Source of the DNA: Bryobacteraceae bacterium
GTDB lineage: Bacteria; Acidobacteriota; Terriglobia; Bryobacterales; Bryobacteraceae
Direction of reading: 5' to 3'
Assembly: GCA_026002875.1 (NCBI GenBank)
Contig: BPGE01000001.1
Coordinates: forward strand, 4,464,001 to 4,528,000
Length of the DNA stretch: 64,000 bases
The translations under genes and the position numbers were made by a program. Positions 38,775 through 52,358 of the stretch are shown one piece after another. Position 1 is the first letter of the stretch, and every line of letters starts with the position of its first letter. The notes under the pieces were generated by a model. That model was not told the origin of the DNA and did no database searches. It saw nothing but the letters and a program-made list of their open reading frames with translations.

Positions 38775-40039
38775 GGCAGCCCCCTGAGGATGGCGAGGCA
38801 CTCGATCATGGCGCGGCCGTTGTGGTAGGCGGCCTTCCATTCATAGGCCTTGCGGCCGGAAGGCTTGAGCTTCTCGTCCACCTGCGGCCACCATTCGCCG
38901 TTCTGGCTGTCGGCCATGCGGCGTTCGATGAAATCCCAGGTCTTGAGGAAGACGTTCCAGTATTGAGCGTCGCCGGTGAGCCGGTACATGGTCAACGCGC
39001 TCACGAGGGCTTCCGCCTGGACCCACCAGATTTTCACGCGGCTTTCGGCGGGCTTGCCCAACGGGCCCCAATCCCAGAATCCCCCGTCGCGCGCATCCCA
39101 GCCAAACCGCATCGAGTAATCGAAGTTGTGGCGGAAGAAGCCGAGCCACGGTTGAACCGGCAAGCCGGCGGCGCGCAGGGCGTCTTCCATCAGCCAGATG
39201 TTCTCGAGATCGTGACCGTAGCTGGCGCGGCTGCCGGGACCGTCGAGAACGGGCGTCCAGTCTCTGCGGTGGCGGTCGGAACAGGCGCCCCACGGATGGC
39301 GCACGACGGCGGCGCCTTCAATGGTGATGAGCTCGATCAGGCGCTCGCGGGCGAGCGGGAGCCCGGTGGCGCGGTAGAAGGATGTCATCGCCTCCATCAG
39401 GTGGAGGTGCGTGTTCATCAGCTTCAGATCGCTGCCCACGCCCATGTAGCCGGTCTCGTCCGGGGGCGGCAGAGTCCAGTCTTCATTGAAGTACTCGAGG
39501 TAGCCGCCGTGCTGACGGTCATGCGCCTTCTCCTCGAGCAGTTCGAAGAGCTGCACGGCGGCGTCGCGGACGTCCCTTCGGCCGGAGGCCATGGCGAACT
39601 CGCTGAGCGCGTAAAGAGCGAACGCCTGGCCATAGAGATGTTTCTTCGGGGCCAGCGGCTTCGAGCCCGCGGCGTCGACGCGCCAGTAGAAGCCGCCGTG
39701 GCGGGGATCGCGCATTCTGTCCATCAGGAAGCGGTAGCCGTGATCGGCGGCCTCGAGCATCTGCTTCCTGTCTCCATAGCCGGCGCGGGCCATGCGGGCG
39801 AAAAACCAGACCATGCGGGCCTGCGTGACCAGGGCCTTGGGCGCATCGCCGAGCCACTCGCCGCGCTCGCCGTGGTTGAGCCTGTAGCCGCCGTGCTGGC
39901 GGTCCAGCGTCTGCGGGTACCAGAATGGCAGGATGTTGTCCATCAGCATCCGCTCGAGCTTCGGAGCGAGCTCAGCCGGCCTGGGCGTCTGCGCCGCCGC
40001 GATGGACGCGGCGATCAGGAACGCGGCCCACATCCTCAT
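38771..40039 (-). CDS. Exported AGE-family epimerase (N-acylglucosamine 2-epimerase/cellobiose 2-epimerase-like)
   Basis: A 422-residue (alpha/alpha)6-barrel protein with a signal peptide ([18 protein letters not shown]). Family motifs are [82 protein letters not shown] with a catalytic His, and [14 protein letters not shown] with another His. It probably interconverts glucose- and mannose-type ends of free or oligomeric sugars outside the cytoplasm. It is the first gene of the leftward operon. A TACAAT box seven bases from the ATG, with no Shine-Dalgarno, suggests a leaderless mRNA. Confidence 0.9.
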   Translation of the reverse strand: MRMWAAFLIAASIAAAQTPRPAELAPKLERMLMDNILPFWYPQTLDRQHGGYRLNHGERGEWLGDAPKALVTQARMVWFFARMARAGYGDRKQMLEAADHGYRFLMDRMRDPRHGGFYWRVDAAGSKPLAPKKHLYGQAFALYALSEFAMASGRRDVRDAAVQLFELLEEKAHDRQHGGYLEYFNEDWTLPPPDETGYMGVGSDLKLMNTHLHLMEAMTSFYRATGLPLARERLIELITIEGAAVVRHPWGACSDRHRRDWTPVLDGPGSRASYGHDLENIWLMEDALRAAGLPVQPWLGFFRHNFDYSMRFGWDARDGGFWDWGPLGKPAESRVKIWWVQAEALVSALTMYRLTGDAQYWNVFLKTWDFIERRMADSQNGEWWPQVDEKLKPSGRKAYEWKAAYHNGRAMIECLAILRGLP

Positions 40040-40046
40040 GCCCGCG

Positions 40047-40056
40047 ATTGTATAAC
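40047..40056. promoter_or_regulatory. Overlapping divergent -10 boxes (TACAAT minus, TATAAC plus)
   Basis: In the 23-base gap between divergent genes, the minus-strand TACAAT (40047-40052) lies 7 bases from the AGE ATG. The plus-strand TATAAC (40051-40056) lies 6 bases from the ATG at 40063. The two boxes share two bases. Both transcripts would start at or next to their start codons. Confidence 0.55.
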
Positions 40057-40062
40057 GAAGAC

Positions 40063-40893
40063 ATGCGTCTCTTCTTCTTCCGGGTGGCTCTCGTCCTCGC
40101 GAGCCTGTGCGTGCCCGCTGAAACGCTGCGCGTGATGACGTTCAATGTCCGCTACCCGAACCCGGGCGACGGCGCCAATGCATGGCCCGCGCGCCGGGAT
40201 CTGCTGGTGGAAACGATCCGGTCCCGGCAGCCGGACGTGATCGGAACGCAGGAACTGTTCTACGAGCAGGGGCAGTACATTGTCGAGAAGCTGCCCGGAT
40301 ACGCCTGGTTCGGGCTGAGCCGGCGCGGCAACCACGAGGACGAGCACATGGGCGTGTTTTACCGCAAGGACCGGCTGCGCGTGGTGGCAAGCGGGGATTT
40401 CTGGCTGTCCGCGACGCCGGAAAAACCGGGCAGCATTTCGTGGAACATGAGCCTGCCGCGCATGGCGACGTGGGCGGTTTTCGAGATTGCCGGAAGCGGA
40501 AAGCGGTTCCGGTATTTCAACACGCATTTCGCGCACCGCCGCGAGGACGAGCGGGCGAGGCTGAACAGCGCGAAGCTGCTCGCGTGCCGGATCGAGCTGC
40601 TGGATGCGGAGGAGGCGGTGGTGCTGACGGGCGATTTCAACGCGCCTGCGGGAGGCGCGGTGCACGAGGCGCTGACGCGGCTGCTGCGGGACGCCTGGAC
40701 GGAAGCCGCGGAGCGCAAGGGGCCGGAAGATACTTTCCACGGGTTCACGGGCAAGCCGCGGCCGGGAAGGATCGACTGGATTCTCTACCGCGCTCCGTGG
40801 AAGGCGGTTTCGGCGGAGACGGTCACGGACCGCCGAGGGGACGTGTTCCCTTCGGACCACTACCCGGTGTTGGCTGTCTTCGAGATTCCGTAG
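40063..40893 (+). CDS. Exported endonuclease/exonuclease/phosphatase-family protein
   Basis: A 276-residue protein with a signal peptide (MRLFFFRVALVLASLCVPAE) and the DNase I-like fold: VMTFNVRY (Asn), DVIGTQELFYEQ (metal-binding Glu), THFAHRREDERARLNSAKLL, VVLTGDFNAP (Asp-Asn) and the final FPSDHYPVLAVF (Asp-His). All catalytic positions are present. Exported acidobacterial members are probably phosphodiesterases or sphingomyelinase/inositol-phosphatase-like enzymes rather than nucleases. It appears leaderless. Confidence 0.9.
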   Translation: MRLFFFRVALVLASLCVPAETLRVMTFNVRYPNPGDGANAWPARRDLLVETIRSRQPDVIGTQELFYEQGQYIVEKLPGYAWFGLSRRGNHEDEHMGVFYRKDRLRVVASGDFWLSATPEKPGSISWNMSLPRMATWAVFEIAGSGKRFRYFNTHFAHRREDERARLNSAKLLACRIELLDAEEAVVLTGDFNAPAGGAVHEALTRLLRDAWTEAAERKGPEDTFHGFTGKPRPGRIDWILYRAPWKAVSAETVTDRRGDVFPSDHYPVLAVFEIP

Positions 40894-40914
40894 CGGGACC
40901 GCTCCGGCAGCGCT

Positions 40915-41370
40915 TCACTCGGCCTCGAGAAGCTTGCCGTCCGGGGCGAATTTGACCTCTTTTTTTACGGCTCTTCTGAGCTCAAACTCGTAAGCCACGG
41001 CGCCGGATTCCGTCACTTTTTCGGCCTTTTTGATTCTCGCGGAAGGAAACTGAGTTTTCAGGGCGGCCATCACGGGGGCAGGCACTTGCTCGACGGGGAT
41101 CGTCTCTTCAACAGAGACCAGGGACCCATCCGGCTTGAAGGTCACGTCGTGCTTCCGCCCCTGCCACCGGCACTCGATCTCATAGACGATCCCGTCCGAC
41201 GCCTTTTCTTCAGAGACACCGGATACGCGGGCCTTCGGGAACTGCTTCTCGAACGCATCCCGCACGGCGGGCGGCAGGTCTCCCATTCTGATCTTCCGTT
41301 CGTCCTGCTCCGCGGCGGAGGGTGCTGCGAAGACCAGGAAAGCGAGAGCGAGCAGCGGGATCCGGTTCAT
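40915..41370 (-). CDS. PepSY-like exported protein with two tandem repeats
   Basis: A 151-residue protein with a signal peptide (MNRIPLLALAFLVFAAPSAA). It has two PepSY-like (DUF2874-type) units of about 60 residues: LPPAVRDAFEKQFPKARVSGV...YEIECRWQGRKHDVTFKPDGSLV, and VPAPVMAALKTQFPSARIKKAEK...YEFELRRAVKKEVKFAPDGKLL. Such proteins are periplasmic and may bind or inhibit other proteins. A TATACT box and GGAGGA upstream of the ATG show that it has a normal leader, unlike its neighbours. Confidence 0.85.
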   Translation of the reverse strand: MNRIPLLALAFLVFAAPSAAEQDERKIRMGDLPPAVRDAFEKQFPKARVSGVSEEKASDGIVYEIECRWQGRKHDVTFKPDGSLVSVEETIPVEQVPAPVMAALKTQFPSARIKKAEKVTESGAVAYEFELRRAVKKEVKFAPDGKLLEAE

Positions 41371-41479
41371 GCGAGCCGTCTGTCCTCCGGCGCAAGTATA
41401 GATCCGAAGCCGGCGCGGCCTCAAGGCTTCCCGATTCGCGCCTGGAAACTGCGGCCGCCCGGTTCTGTCCGCATGGGGC

Positions 41480-41485
41480 TATACT
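41480..41485 (+). promoter_or_regulatory. -10 box (TATACT) placed for a leaderless transcript
   Basis: TATACT is followed by six bases and then the GTG start of the alpha/beta hydrolase. No Shine-Dalgarno is present. Confidence 0.55.
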
Positions 41486-41491
41486 CGAGAG

Positions 41492-42301
41492 GTGCATCGG
41501 CCCGCGGTTTGGCTTTTCTTTCTAACCATGATTGCTTGCACCGGCAAGCCGGACGGGGCCGGGATCCACTACACCGCTGCCGGAAGCGGACCGGTGACGA
41601 TCGTGCTGATCCACGGCTGGACGTGCGACCACACGTTCTGGGACGGGCAGATCCCCGCCCTGAAGCAACGGTACCGCGTGCTGGCGGTGGATCTGCCTGG
41701 GCATGGGCGCAGCGGCAGGGCGCCGGACTACACGATGAAGCGCTTTGCCCGCGCAGTGCACGAAGTGCTGGAGAAGGAGAAAGTGCAGAAAGCCGTCCTC
41801 GCCGGCCACTCCATGGGCGGGGCGGTGATGCTCGAATTCGCGCGGCTGTATCCGGAGAAGGTGCTGGCGATCATCGGCGTGGACGCGTTCTTTCCGGCGC
41901 CGGGCACGACGGGACCTTTGGAGGCGCGCGCGGCGAGGTTTGAAGGCTCCGGCGGGCTCGAAGAGCGGGCGCGGATGATCCGCGGGATGTTCCCTGCAGC
42001 GACGCCGCCTGAAGTGAGGGCGAAAATCGAATCGGTGATGCTCGCGGCGCCGGCGGAAGTGGCTGCTGGAGCGATGCGGGGACTGGCCGATCCCGCCGTC
42101 TGGAGAGAGGACGTGATCGACGCGCCGTTCCTGCAGATCGCCGCCGCGACCAGCACGTACATCACGGAAGAAGAGCTGCGGAGGCGGTTTCCGCGGGCTG
42201 AGCTCGTGCGCGTGCCGGACACCGGCCACTTCCTGCACATGGAGAAGCCGGACGAGGTGAACCGGATTCTGCTCGAGTGGCTGTCCCGGCAGGGGCTGTG
42301 A
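41492..42301 (+). CDS. Lipid-anchored alpha/beta hydrolase
   Basis: A 269-residue protein. The start MHRPAVWLFFLTMIAC ends in a lipobox-like MIAC, so it is a probable lipoprotein. The hydrolase fold shows VLIHGWTCDHTFWDGQ (oxyanion loop), VDLPGHGRSG, the nucleophile elbow AGHSMGGAV with Ser near residue 110, and a terminal PDTGHFLHMEKP with catalytic His. The substrate is unknown; esterases, lactonases and haloperoxidase-like enzymes share this layout. The start is GTG, with promoter spacing that suggests a leaderless mRNA. Confidence 0.85.
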   Translation: MHRPAVWLFFLTMIACTGKPDGAGIHYTAAGSGPVTIVLIHGWTCDHTFWDGQIPALKQRYRVLAVDLPGHGRSGRAPDYTMKRFARAVHEVLEKEKVQKAVLAGHSMGGAVMLEFARLYPEKVLAIIGVDAFFPAPGTTGPLEARAARFEGSGGLEERARMIRGMFPAATPPEVRAKIESVMLAAPAEVAAGAMRGLADPAVWREDVIDAPFLQIAAATSTYITEEELRRRFPRAELVRVPDTGHFLHMEKPDEVNRILLEWLSRQGL

Positions 42302-42370
42302 GGGGCGCGGGCGGTACGGGCGGCTGGCAGAGGCGTAGAATGAGACCGGAATCTCTGGTGGAGGCAGGCC

Positions 42371-42985
42371 ATGCGTGTCCGGCTGTCCGCAGTCTGTCTC
42401 GTCTGCTGCCCGCTGGTTCTGGCGGCGCAGGAATTGCCCAAGCCGGCCATGACGGGCGGCAAGCCGCTGATGGACGCGCTGGCGCAGCGGAAGAGCACGC
42501 GCGCTTTCAGCGAGAAGGAGTTGCCGCAACAGGTTCTGTCGAATCTGTTGTGGGCCGCGTGGGGCGTCAACCGGCCGGCGACAGGGCAGCGCACGGCGCC
42601 TTCGGCGCACAACCGGCAGCCGATCGACCTGTATGTGATCACGGCGGGCGGCGCGTATCTGTACGACGCGAAGGCGCATGCGCTGGTACGCGCGGCGGAA
42701 GGAGATCTGCGCAGGCTGGCCGGGCGGCAGGACTTTGTCTACACGGCGCCGCTGAATCTGGTCTACGTGGAAGACACGGCGCGCAGCGGCGGGGACCCGC
42801 AATCGGCGGTCTGGTCGGGCGTCACCGCGGGCGCGATTGCGCAGAATGTGGCGCTGTTCTGCGCCTCGGAAGGGCTGGGCAATGTGGTGCGCGGGTGGGT
42901 GGATCCCGAACCGCTGGCGAAAGCGCTGGGGCTGAAGCCGTCGCAGCGCGTGATTCTGGCGCAGACCGTGGGCTATCCGAAGTAG
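42371..42985 (+). CDS. Exported nitroreductase-family (SagB/ThcOx-like) flavoprotein
   Basis: A 204-residue protein starting with a signal peptide (MRVRLSAVCLVCCPLVLAAQ). The FMN-binding fold shows RKSTRAFSEKELPQQVLSNLLWAAWGVNR, TAPSAHNRQP (phosphate and ring contacts), SGVTAGAIAQNVALFCASEGLGNV and a short C-terminal strand. Nitroreductases are normally cytosolic FMN dimers. An exported one is unusual and would need Tat or periplasmic flavinylation, and no twin arginine is visible. GGTGGAGG before the ATG supports this start. The SagB-like gene follows after 42 bases. Confidence 0.85.
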   Translation: MRVRLSAVCLVCCPLVLAAQELPKPAMTGGKPLMDALAQRKSTRAFSEKELPQQVLSNLLWAAWGVNRPATGQRTAPSAHNRQPIDLYVITAGGAYLYDAKAHALVRAAEGDLRRLAGRQDFVYTAPLNLVYVEDTARSGGDPQSAVWSGVTAGAIAQNVALFCASEGLGNVVRGWVDPEPLAKALGLKPSQRVILAQTVGYPK

Positions 42986-43027
42986 GCGGCCGGCCCCGCG
43001 GGGCGGCCGCGTCCGGGGAGGCGCTGC

Positions 43028-43684
43028 ATGGATCGCAGAGATCTCGTGGCGATGATGGGGCTCTCCACCGGATTGCAGGCGGTGGAGCAGAACCGGATTG
43101 AACTCCCTCCGGCGCGGACGGAAGGGCGCATGGCCGTGGAGCGTGCGCTGCAGCTGCGCCGCTCTGTGAGGAACTATTCGCGGGCAGCTGTCACGCTCGC
43201 GGAGACGGCGCAGCTGCTGTGGGCGGCGCAGGGGATCACCGGACGGGGCGGCTACCGCACGGCGCCGAGCGCGGGAGCGCTGTATCCGCTGGAGACGTTC
43301 CTGTGTGCGGGGCGCGTGGACTCGCTGGCGGCGGGCGTGTACAAATACCGCCCGGACCGGCACGATCTGATCCGGCTGGCGGAAGGCGACCTGCGAAGGG
43401 AGCTGGCGTCAGCGGCGCTGGGGCAGGCGTGGATCCGCGAGGCGCCGCTGACCATTGCGTTCGCTGCCGTGTTCCGGCGCATCACGGGGCGTTACCAGCA
43501 GAGGGGCATCCGCTATGCGTGGATGGAAGCGGGCCATGCGGCGCAGAACGTGCTGCTCGAGGCGGTGGCGATGGGGCTGGGCGGCGTGCCCGTCGGCGCG
43601 TTCGACGACCGCGCCGTGCAGCGCATCCTGCGCATGGGCGGCGACGAGGAGCCGCTGTACCTGATCGCCGCAGGGCGCCGGTAA
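43028..43684 (+). CDS. SagB/ThcOx-family nitroreductase-like dehydrogenase
   Basis: A 218-residue flavoprotein relative. It has LRRSVRNYSRAAVTLAETAQLLWAAQGITG, YRTAPSAGALYPLETFL (diagnostic of the SagB/ThcOx group), ERVYKYRPDRHDLI-like text and AGHAAQNVLLEAVAMGLGGVPVGAF. SagB enzymes oxidise azolines in peptide natural products, but isolated family members without a cyclodehydratase are common and of unknown role; no such partner is nearby. The N-terminus (MDRRDLVAMMG) could be a degenerate Tat signal. Its TAA stop is contributed by the inverted-repeat element that follows. Confidence 0.88.
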   Translation: MDRRDLVAMMGLSTGLQAVEQNRIELPPARTEGRMAVERALQLRRSVRNYSRAAVTLAETAQLLWAAQGITGRGGYRTAPSAGALYPLETFLCAGRVDSLAAGVYKYRPDRHDLIRLAEGDLRRELASAALGQAWIREAPLTIAFAAVFRRITGRYQQRGIRYAWMEAGHAAQNVLLEAVAMGLGGVPVGAFDDRAVQRILRMGGDEEPLYLIAAGRR

Positions 43685-43867
43685 AAAGGGGACAGGAACA
43701 CAATTGCCCTTTTCCCCGGCGGCCTGCGTGCCGCTGCGTGGCTCTTCGCACTGATCCCGTTTTCCGCCCTCGGTCTCTCATCCGGCGTCCGAATCCGCAG
43801 TGAAGCCGGCGAAGCTCCTGGCGGGCGTGGGCCGGAAAAAAGGGGAATTGTGTTCCTGTCCCCTTTT

Positions 43868-43870
<3 letters not shown>
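43682..43870. mobile_element. MITE/REP-like inverted-repeat element between convergent genes
   Basis: The ends (43682-43715 and 43834-43870) are near-perfect inverted copies built around GGGGACAGGAACACAATT, bordered by A and T runs. The interior (about 118 bases) is itself partly self-complementary, so the whole element folds into a long hairpin. The left end supplies the TAA of the SagB-like gene (43682-43684) and the right end the TAA of the esterase (43868-43870, minus strand). The T-rich ends may also act as a bidirectional terminator. No gene lies inside. Confidence 0.8.
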
Positions 43871-48590
<4,720 letters not shown>

Positions 48591-48596
48591 GGCTGT

Positions 48597-50045
48597 TCAC
48601 GAGTCCCGTTTCAGCAATTCGATGGCGCGGGCGATGCGCTCCAGGCAGGCTTCGCGGCCCACCACTTCGAGCGTTTCGAACAGAGGGGGCGCGTTCTTGC
48701 GGCCGCAGACGGCCACGCGGATGGGCTGGAACATCTGCCCGGCTTTCAGCCCGAGCTCCGAGGCGGCGGCGCGGAGACGCTCCTCGATCGCCGCATGCGT
48801 GAAATCTCCGTCCGGCAGAACGGCCAGAGCTTTTTCGAGCGCGCGGAGCGCCATGGAGGCGTCGCCCTTCTGCGGGATCAGCTCCGCCGGATCGTAGGGA
48901 GCGAGTTCGCGAAGGAAGAAGAAATCCGCCACGGACACGGCATCGTTCAGGGTCTTGATGCGCTCCTGGATCAGGGGCGTGACGCGGAGGGCTTTCTCGC
49001 GGGTGACCTCGAAGCCGGCGTTGCGCCAGACGGGCTCGAGCAGTTCGGCCAGCCGTTCCACGGGGAGGGAGTAGATGTGCTGCGAATTGAGCCAGAGCGC
49101 TTTCGGATCGATGGGATCGTCTTCGGTGAAATTGACGACGGCGTTGGAGCGGTTGACGCCTTCCAGCGAGAAGGCCTCGATCAGCTCCTCGCGGGACATC
49201 TTCTCGCGGTCGTCCTTGGGATTCCAGCCGAGCAGACAGAGGAAGTTCACGTAGGCGTGCGGAAGGAAGCCGGCGTCGCGGTAGGTGAGCACGCTGACCA
49301 CAGGACCGTGGCGGCGCTTGCTGAGCTTGGCGCCGTCGGGCGCGATGAGCAGGGGCAGGTGGGCGAACCCGGGCATCGGCGCGCCGAGCGCCTCGAACAG
49401 AAGGACGTGCTTGAACGTGTTGGTGAGATGGTCCTGCCCGCGGATGATGTGCGAGATGCGCATGTCAGCGTCATCGACGCAGGAGGCGTGGTGGTACGTC
49501 GGAGCGCCGCTGGAGCGCAGCAGCGCGAAGTCCTCGATGTCGGCGGTGGACTTGGACTGCTCGCCGTAGACGAGATCGCGGAACGTCACCGTGCGCTCGG
49601 GCTCGCGGGGCACGCGGAAGCGGAGAACGAAGGGCTCGCCTGCGGCGGCGCGGCGGTCGGACTCTTCGCGAGAGAGGGCGCGCATTTCGGGGTGGCACAG
49701 CCAGCCGCCCCTGTTTTCGCCCTCGTCCGCCTGAGCCTTGGCGTCGGCGGGCGTGAAATCGCGGTAGGCGAAGCCTTTCTCCAGCAGCGCCTGCGCGGCT
49801 TCGCGGTAGAGATGAAAGCGCTCGCTCTGGCGGTATTCTTCATCCCAGCCGAGGTCGAGCCAGCGCAAGCCTTCGAAGATCGAGGCGAGAGACTCCTCGG
49901 TGTTGCGCTCGACGTCGGTGTCGTCGATGCGGAGGATCATCGTGCCGCCGTGATGGCGGGCGAAGAGCCAGTTGAAAATGAACGTCCTCGCGCTGCCGAT
50001 GTGGAGGTAGCCGGTCGGCGAGGGAGCGAACCGCACTCTGACCAT
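48597..50045 (-). CDS. gltX: Glutamyl-tRNA synthetase
   Basis: A 482-residue class I synthetase with [21 protein letters not shown] at the N-terminus (HIGS form of HIGH), [11 protein letters not shown], the KMSKS-type KLSKRRHG near 245, and a C-terminal helical anticodon-binding domain. It makes Glu-tRNA-Glu. With glnS next to it, discrimination against tRNA-Gln is expected. It starts 15 bases after the rsmA stop. Confidence 0.96.
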   Translation of the reverse strand: MVRVRFAPSPTGYLHIGSARTFIFNWLFARHHGGTMILRIDDTDVERNTEESLASIFEGLRWLDLGWDEEYRQSERFHLYREAAQALLEKGFAYRDFTPADAKAQADEGENRGGWLCHPEMRALSREESDRRAAAGEPFVLRFRVPREPERTVTFRDLVYGEQSKSTADIEDFALLRSSGAPTYHHASCVDDADMRISHIIRGQDHLTNTFKHVLLFEALGAPMPGFAHLPLLIAPDGAKLSKRRHGPVVSVLTYRDAGFLPHAYVNFLCLLGWNPKDDREKMSREELIEAFSLEGVNRSNAVVNFTEDDPIDPKALWLNSQHIYSLPVERLAELLEPVWRNAGFEVTREKALRVTPLIQERIKTLNDAVSVADFFFLRELAPYDPAELIPQKGDASMALRALEKALAVLPDGDFTHAAIEERLRAAASELGLKAGQMFQPIRVAVCGRKNAPPLFETLEVVGREACLERIARAIELLKRDS

Positions 50046-50060
50046 GAAACTTTCAGTATC

Positions 50061-50795
50061 TCACGCCTGTTTTCCGGCCCACGCGGCGCGGACGAGTTCG
50101 AGCTCCTCGACGGAGAGCTCCTCCGCGCGGCGGGAGGCGAAGGGAATGTCCTCGCGCCCGAGGTTGTTGCGGAGGGTCTTGCGCTTGTGGCGGAAGCAGA
50201 GTTCGGCGAACTGGAGAAAACGGGCGTAATCGGCTACGCGGGGCGCGGGGCGCGGCGTGAGCCGGACCACGGCGCTGTCGACTTTGGGCGGCGGGCGGAA
50301 GGCGCCAGCTTTCACCGTGAACAGGTTTTCGACGGCGCACAGAGCCTGGGCGGCGACGCTCAGGAAGCCGTAGTCGCGGCTGCCGGGGCGGGCGGCAAGC
50401 CGGAGAGCGACTTCCCGCTGAACCAGGAAGACGGCGCGGACGAGACCATGGCCCAGAGCGAGGGTTTTCCGGAGGATGGGGCCGGTGATGTAATACGGAA
50501 TGTTGCCGCAGACGACGGCGGGGGCGAAGGGCGCGAAGTCGACCTCGAGGACGTCGGCTTCGATAAGCCGGAAGCGGTCATGGGAGCCCAGGCGGGCACG
50601 GAGTTCGGCGGCCAGCCGCGGGTCGGTCTCGATGCCCACAAGTTCTGGAGCGCGGTCGAGCAGGCGCTCCGTCAGGGCGCCGGGTCCGCAGCCGATTTCG
50701 ATGACGCGGGCGGATGCGCCGGAGCAGGCGGCGTCGGCGATGCGGTCCAGGATGCCCGGATGGAAGAGGAAGTGCTGGCCGAGCGGGCGTCCCAC
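50061..50795 (-). CDS. rsmA: 16S rRNA dimethyladenosine transferase
   Basis: A 244-residue methyltransferase (KsgA) that dimethylates two adjacent adenosines in the 3' terminal helix of 16S rRNA. It shows QHFLFHPGILDRIADAA at the start, the SAM motif VIEIGCGPGALTERLL, the catalytic NIPYYITGPILRK and a C-terminal PPPKVDSAVVRL. The length is slightly short but complete. It lies between the anti-sigma gene (10 bases upstream) and gltX. Confidence 0.95.
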   Translation of the reverse strand: MGRPLGQHFLFHPGILDRIADAACSGASARVIEIGCGPGALTERLLDRAPELVGIETDPRLAAELRARLGSHDRFRLIEADVLEVDFAPFAPAVVCGNIPYYITGPILRKTLALGHGLVRAVFLVQREVALRLAARPGSRDYGFLSVAAQALCAVENLFTVKAGAFRPPPKVDSAVVRLTPRPAPRVADYARFLQFAELCFRHKRKTLRNNLGREDIPFASRRAEELSVEELELVRAAWAGKQA

Positions 50796-50805
50796 TCTGT
50801 CCCGC

Positions 50806-51507
50806 TCAGCCCCGGACGTCGATTTCGCTGCGGCCGCGGAACTTGACGCGGACCCAGCCGCTGACCGGCTGGCCGAAAGCGGTGGCCGGGTTGAAGGAAG
50901 TCATCAGCAGGGTCGCGGCGAGGCGGCGGCGCATGTCTTCCGTAGCGACGGAGCCGTAGCTCCTGGGGATGACGAAGTCGAGCACGCGTCCCTGCTCGTC
51001 GACGAAGATGTCGAGCGTGACCTCGGAGTCGTCAGACAGATCGAACAGGACGCTGCGCACGGTGGGAGCGGTGACCACGGCCAGGGGCACGTCGTTGGCG
51101 TGGCGGCGTTCGATGCCCTGGAAGTTGGTCAGAACGAGAGTGAACAGGAACACGGCGGAAACGAGGCCGCCGGCGGCCGGCAGCGCGACGGGCCGCATGA
51201 GGTTGTTGGCCCAGAGCGAGGCGCGCTCGGCCAGGGCTTTCACCGCGCCGCGCAGCCCGGCGTAGTAGCGGCGGCGCGCCGCTTCGCGCGAAGCCAGGGA
51301 ACGGAGGGCGAACACGAGATGCGAGGGCATGGGCCGCTGCGGCATGGCCCTCAACGACTGCCGCACCATCTCCAGCTGCGCCAGCCGCTCCGTGCAACCG
51401 GGACAGCGGGCCAGATGCTCCTGAATCAGGCGGCGATCCTCGTCCAGCACGCGGCCGTCCTGGAACGCGGATAGCGTCAACTTTACCTGTTGGCAGTCCA
51501 TCATCAC
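50806..51507 (-). CDS. Anti-sigma factor: zinc-finger ASD plus TonB-C-like periplasmic domain
   Basis: A 233-residue single-pass membrane protein. The N-terminal anti-sigma zinc-binding domain has Cys 5, then EHLARCPGC giving the H-x3-C-x2-C set (about 31-39). A helical linker leads to a membrane span at about 113-133. The periplasmic part (about 150-230) resembles a TonB C-terminal domain: VTLDIFVDEQGRVLDFVI, then LLMTSFNPATAFGQPVSGWVRVKF. It presumably holds the adjacent ECF sigma factor and senses something in the envelope. The start is 10 bases after the sigma-factor stop. Confidence 0.85.
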   Translation of the reverse strand: MMMDCQQVKLTLSAFQDGRVLDEDRRLIQEHLARCPGCTERLAQLEMVRQSLRAMPQRPMPSHLVFALRSLASREAARRRYYAGLRGAVKALAERASLWANNLMRPVALPAAGGLVSAVFLFTLVLTNFQGIERRHANDVPLAVVTAPTVRSVLFDLSDDSEVTLDIFVDEQGRVLDFVIPRSYGSVATEDMRRRLAATLLMTSFNPATAFGQPVSGWVRVKFRGRSEIDVRG

Positions 51508-51517
51508 GATCCAGACC

Positions 51518-52192
51518 TCAGTCAGATGCCGTCTGCGGCGACCACGCCAGGCTCCGCGCAGGCTCCAACTTCTCCATCAGCGCCCTGCGCAGGGCTTCGC
51601 GCCCCCGCAGGATTCTGGATTTCACCGTGCCGATCGATACATCCAGAATGTCGGCAATTTCCTCGTAACTCAGCTCTTCCAGGTCCCGCAGCACGACGGC
51701 GGAGCGGAACACCGGATTGAGCTCTTCCAGCGCCTCCTCGATGGCGGTCCGCATCTCGCCGTTCAGCGTCCAGTCATATGGCGTTCTGCCCCGGTCGCTG
51801 AACAGGTCGAGCCGGTCCGGGCTTTCTTCCTCGCCGCCGAGAGTGACCTCCGCTTTGCGGTGCCGGCTGAACCAGCGCCTGCGGTTGTGGGCTTCGTTGA
51901 CGGCGATCCGGTAGATCCAGGTCTTCATGGAACTCTGGCCCCGGAAACCCGAGACGCCCCGGAACACCTTCAGAAAGACGTCCTGGACGACATCAGCCGC
52001 TTCGTTCGGGTCGTCGATCAGCCGGTGGACGAGCTGGAAGACGGGCGCCTGGAAGCGTTCGATCAGCGCTTCGTAGGCGGCGTCTTCGCCGGCGCGCAGA
52101 CCCTCCAGCAACCGTTGCTCGGAGCCAAACCCCGGCCACTCGGCTGCCGCCGCATCCTCTGGCGGACCGAACTGGTTTTCAGCCGGCGGCAT
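51518..52192 (-). CDS. ECF (RpoE-like) RNA polymerase sigma factor
   Basis: A 224-residue sigma-70 family protein. Region 2 spans about 45-115 (FQLVHRLIDDPNEAADVVQDVFLKVFRGVSGFRGQSSMKTWIYRIAVNEA), and region 4 about 155-205 (VVLRDLEELSYEEIADILDVSIGTVKSRILRGREAL). It has an N-terminal extension of about 25 residues. AGGAGG precedes the ATG. A GC hairpin (GCGCCC...GGGCGC, 52223-52238) lies in its leader. It is paired with the downstream anti-sigma gene and probably controls an envelope-stress regulon. Confidence 0.93.
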   Translation of the reverse strand: MPPAENQFGPPEDAAAAEWPGFGSEQRLLEGLRAGEDAAYEALIERFQAPVFQLVHRLIDDPNEAADVVQDVFLKVFRGVSGFRGQSSMKTWIYRIAVNEAHNRRRWFSRHRKAEVTLGGEEESPDRLDLFSDRGRTPYDWTLNGEMRTAIEEALEELNPVFRSAVVLRDLEELSYEEIADILDVSIGTVKSRILRGREALRRALMEKLEPARSLAWSPQTASD

Positions 52193-52358
52193 GGCTGCCT
52201 CCTGACGGCTTTCCCTGCGCCCGGTTGGGCGCTTCTATCTGTTGAGACACTGGCCGAGCCACTTTGGTTCCTGCTCTCTTCCAGTTTCCTCCCCCGCCGT
52301 CCGAATTTCAACGGCCGGCGAAGACCGCGGCGCATGCAGCCCGCACGGCGATCCTCCG

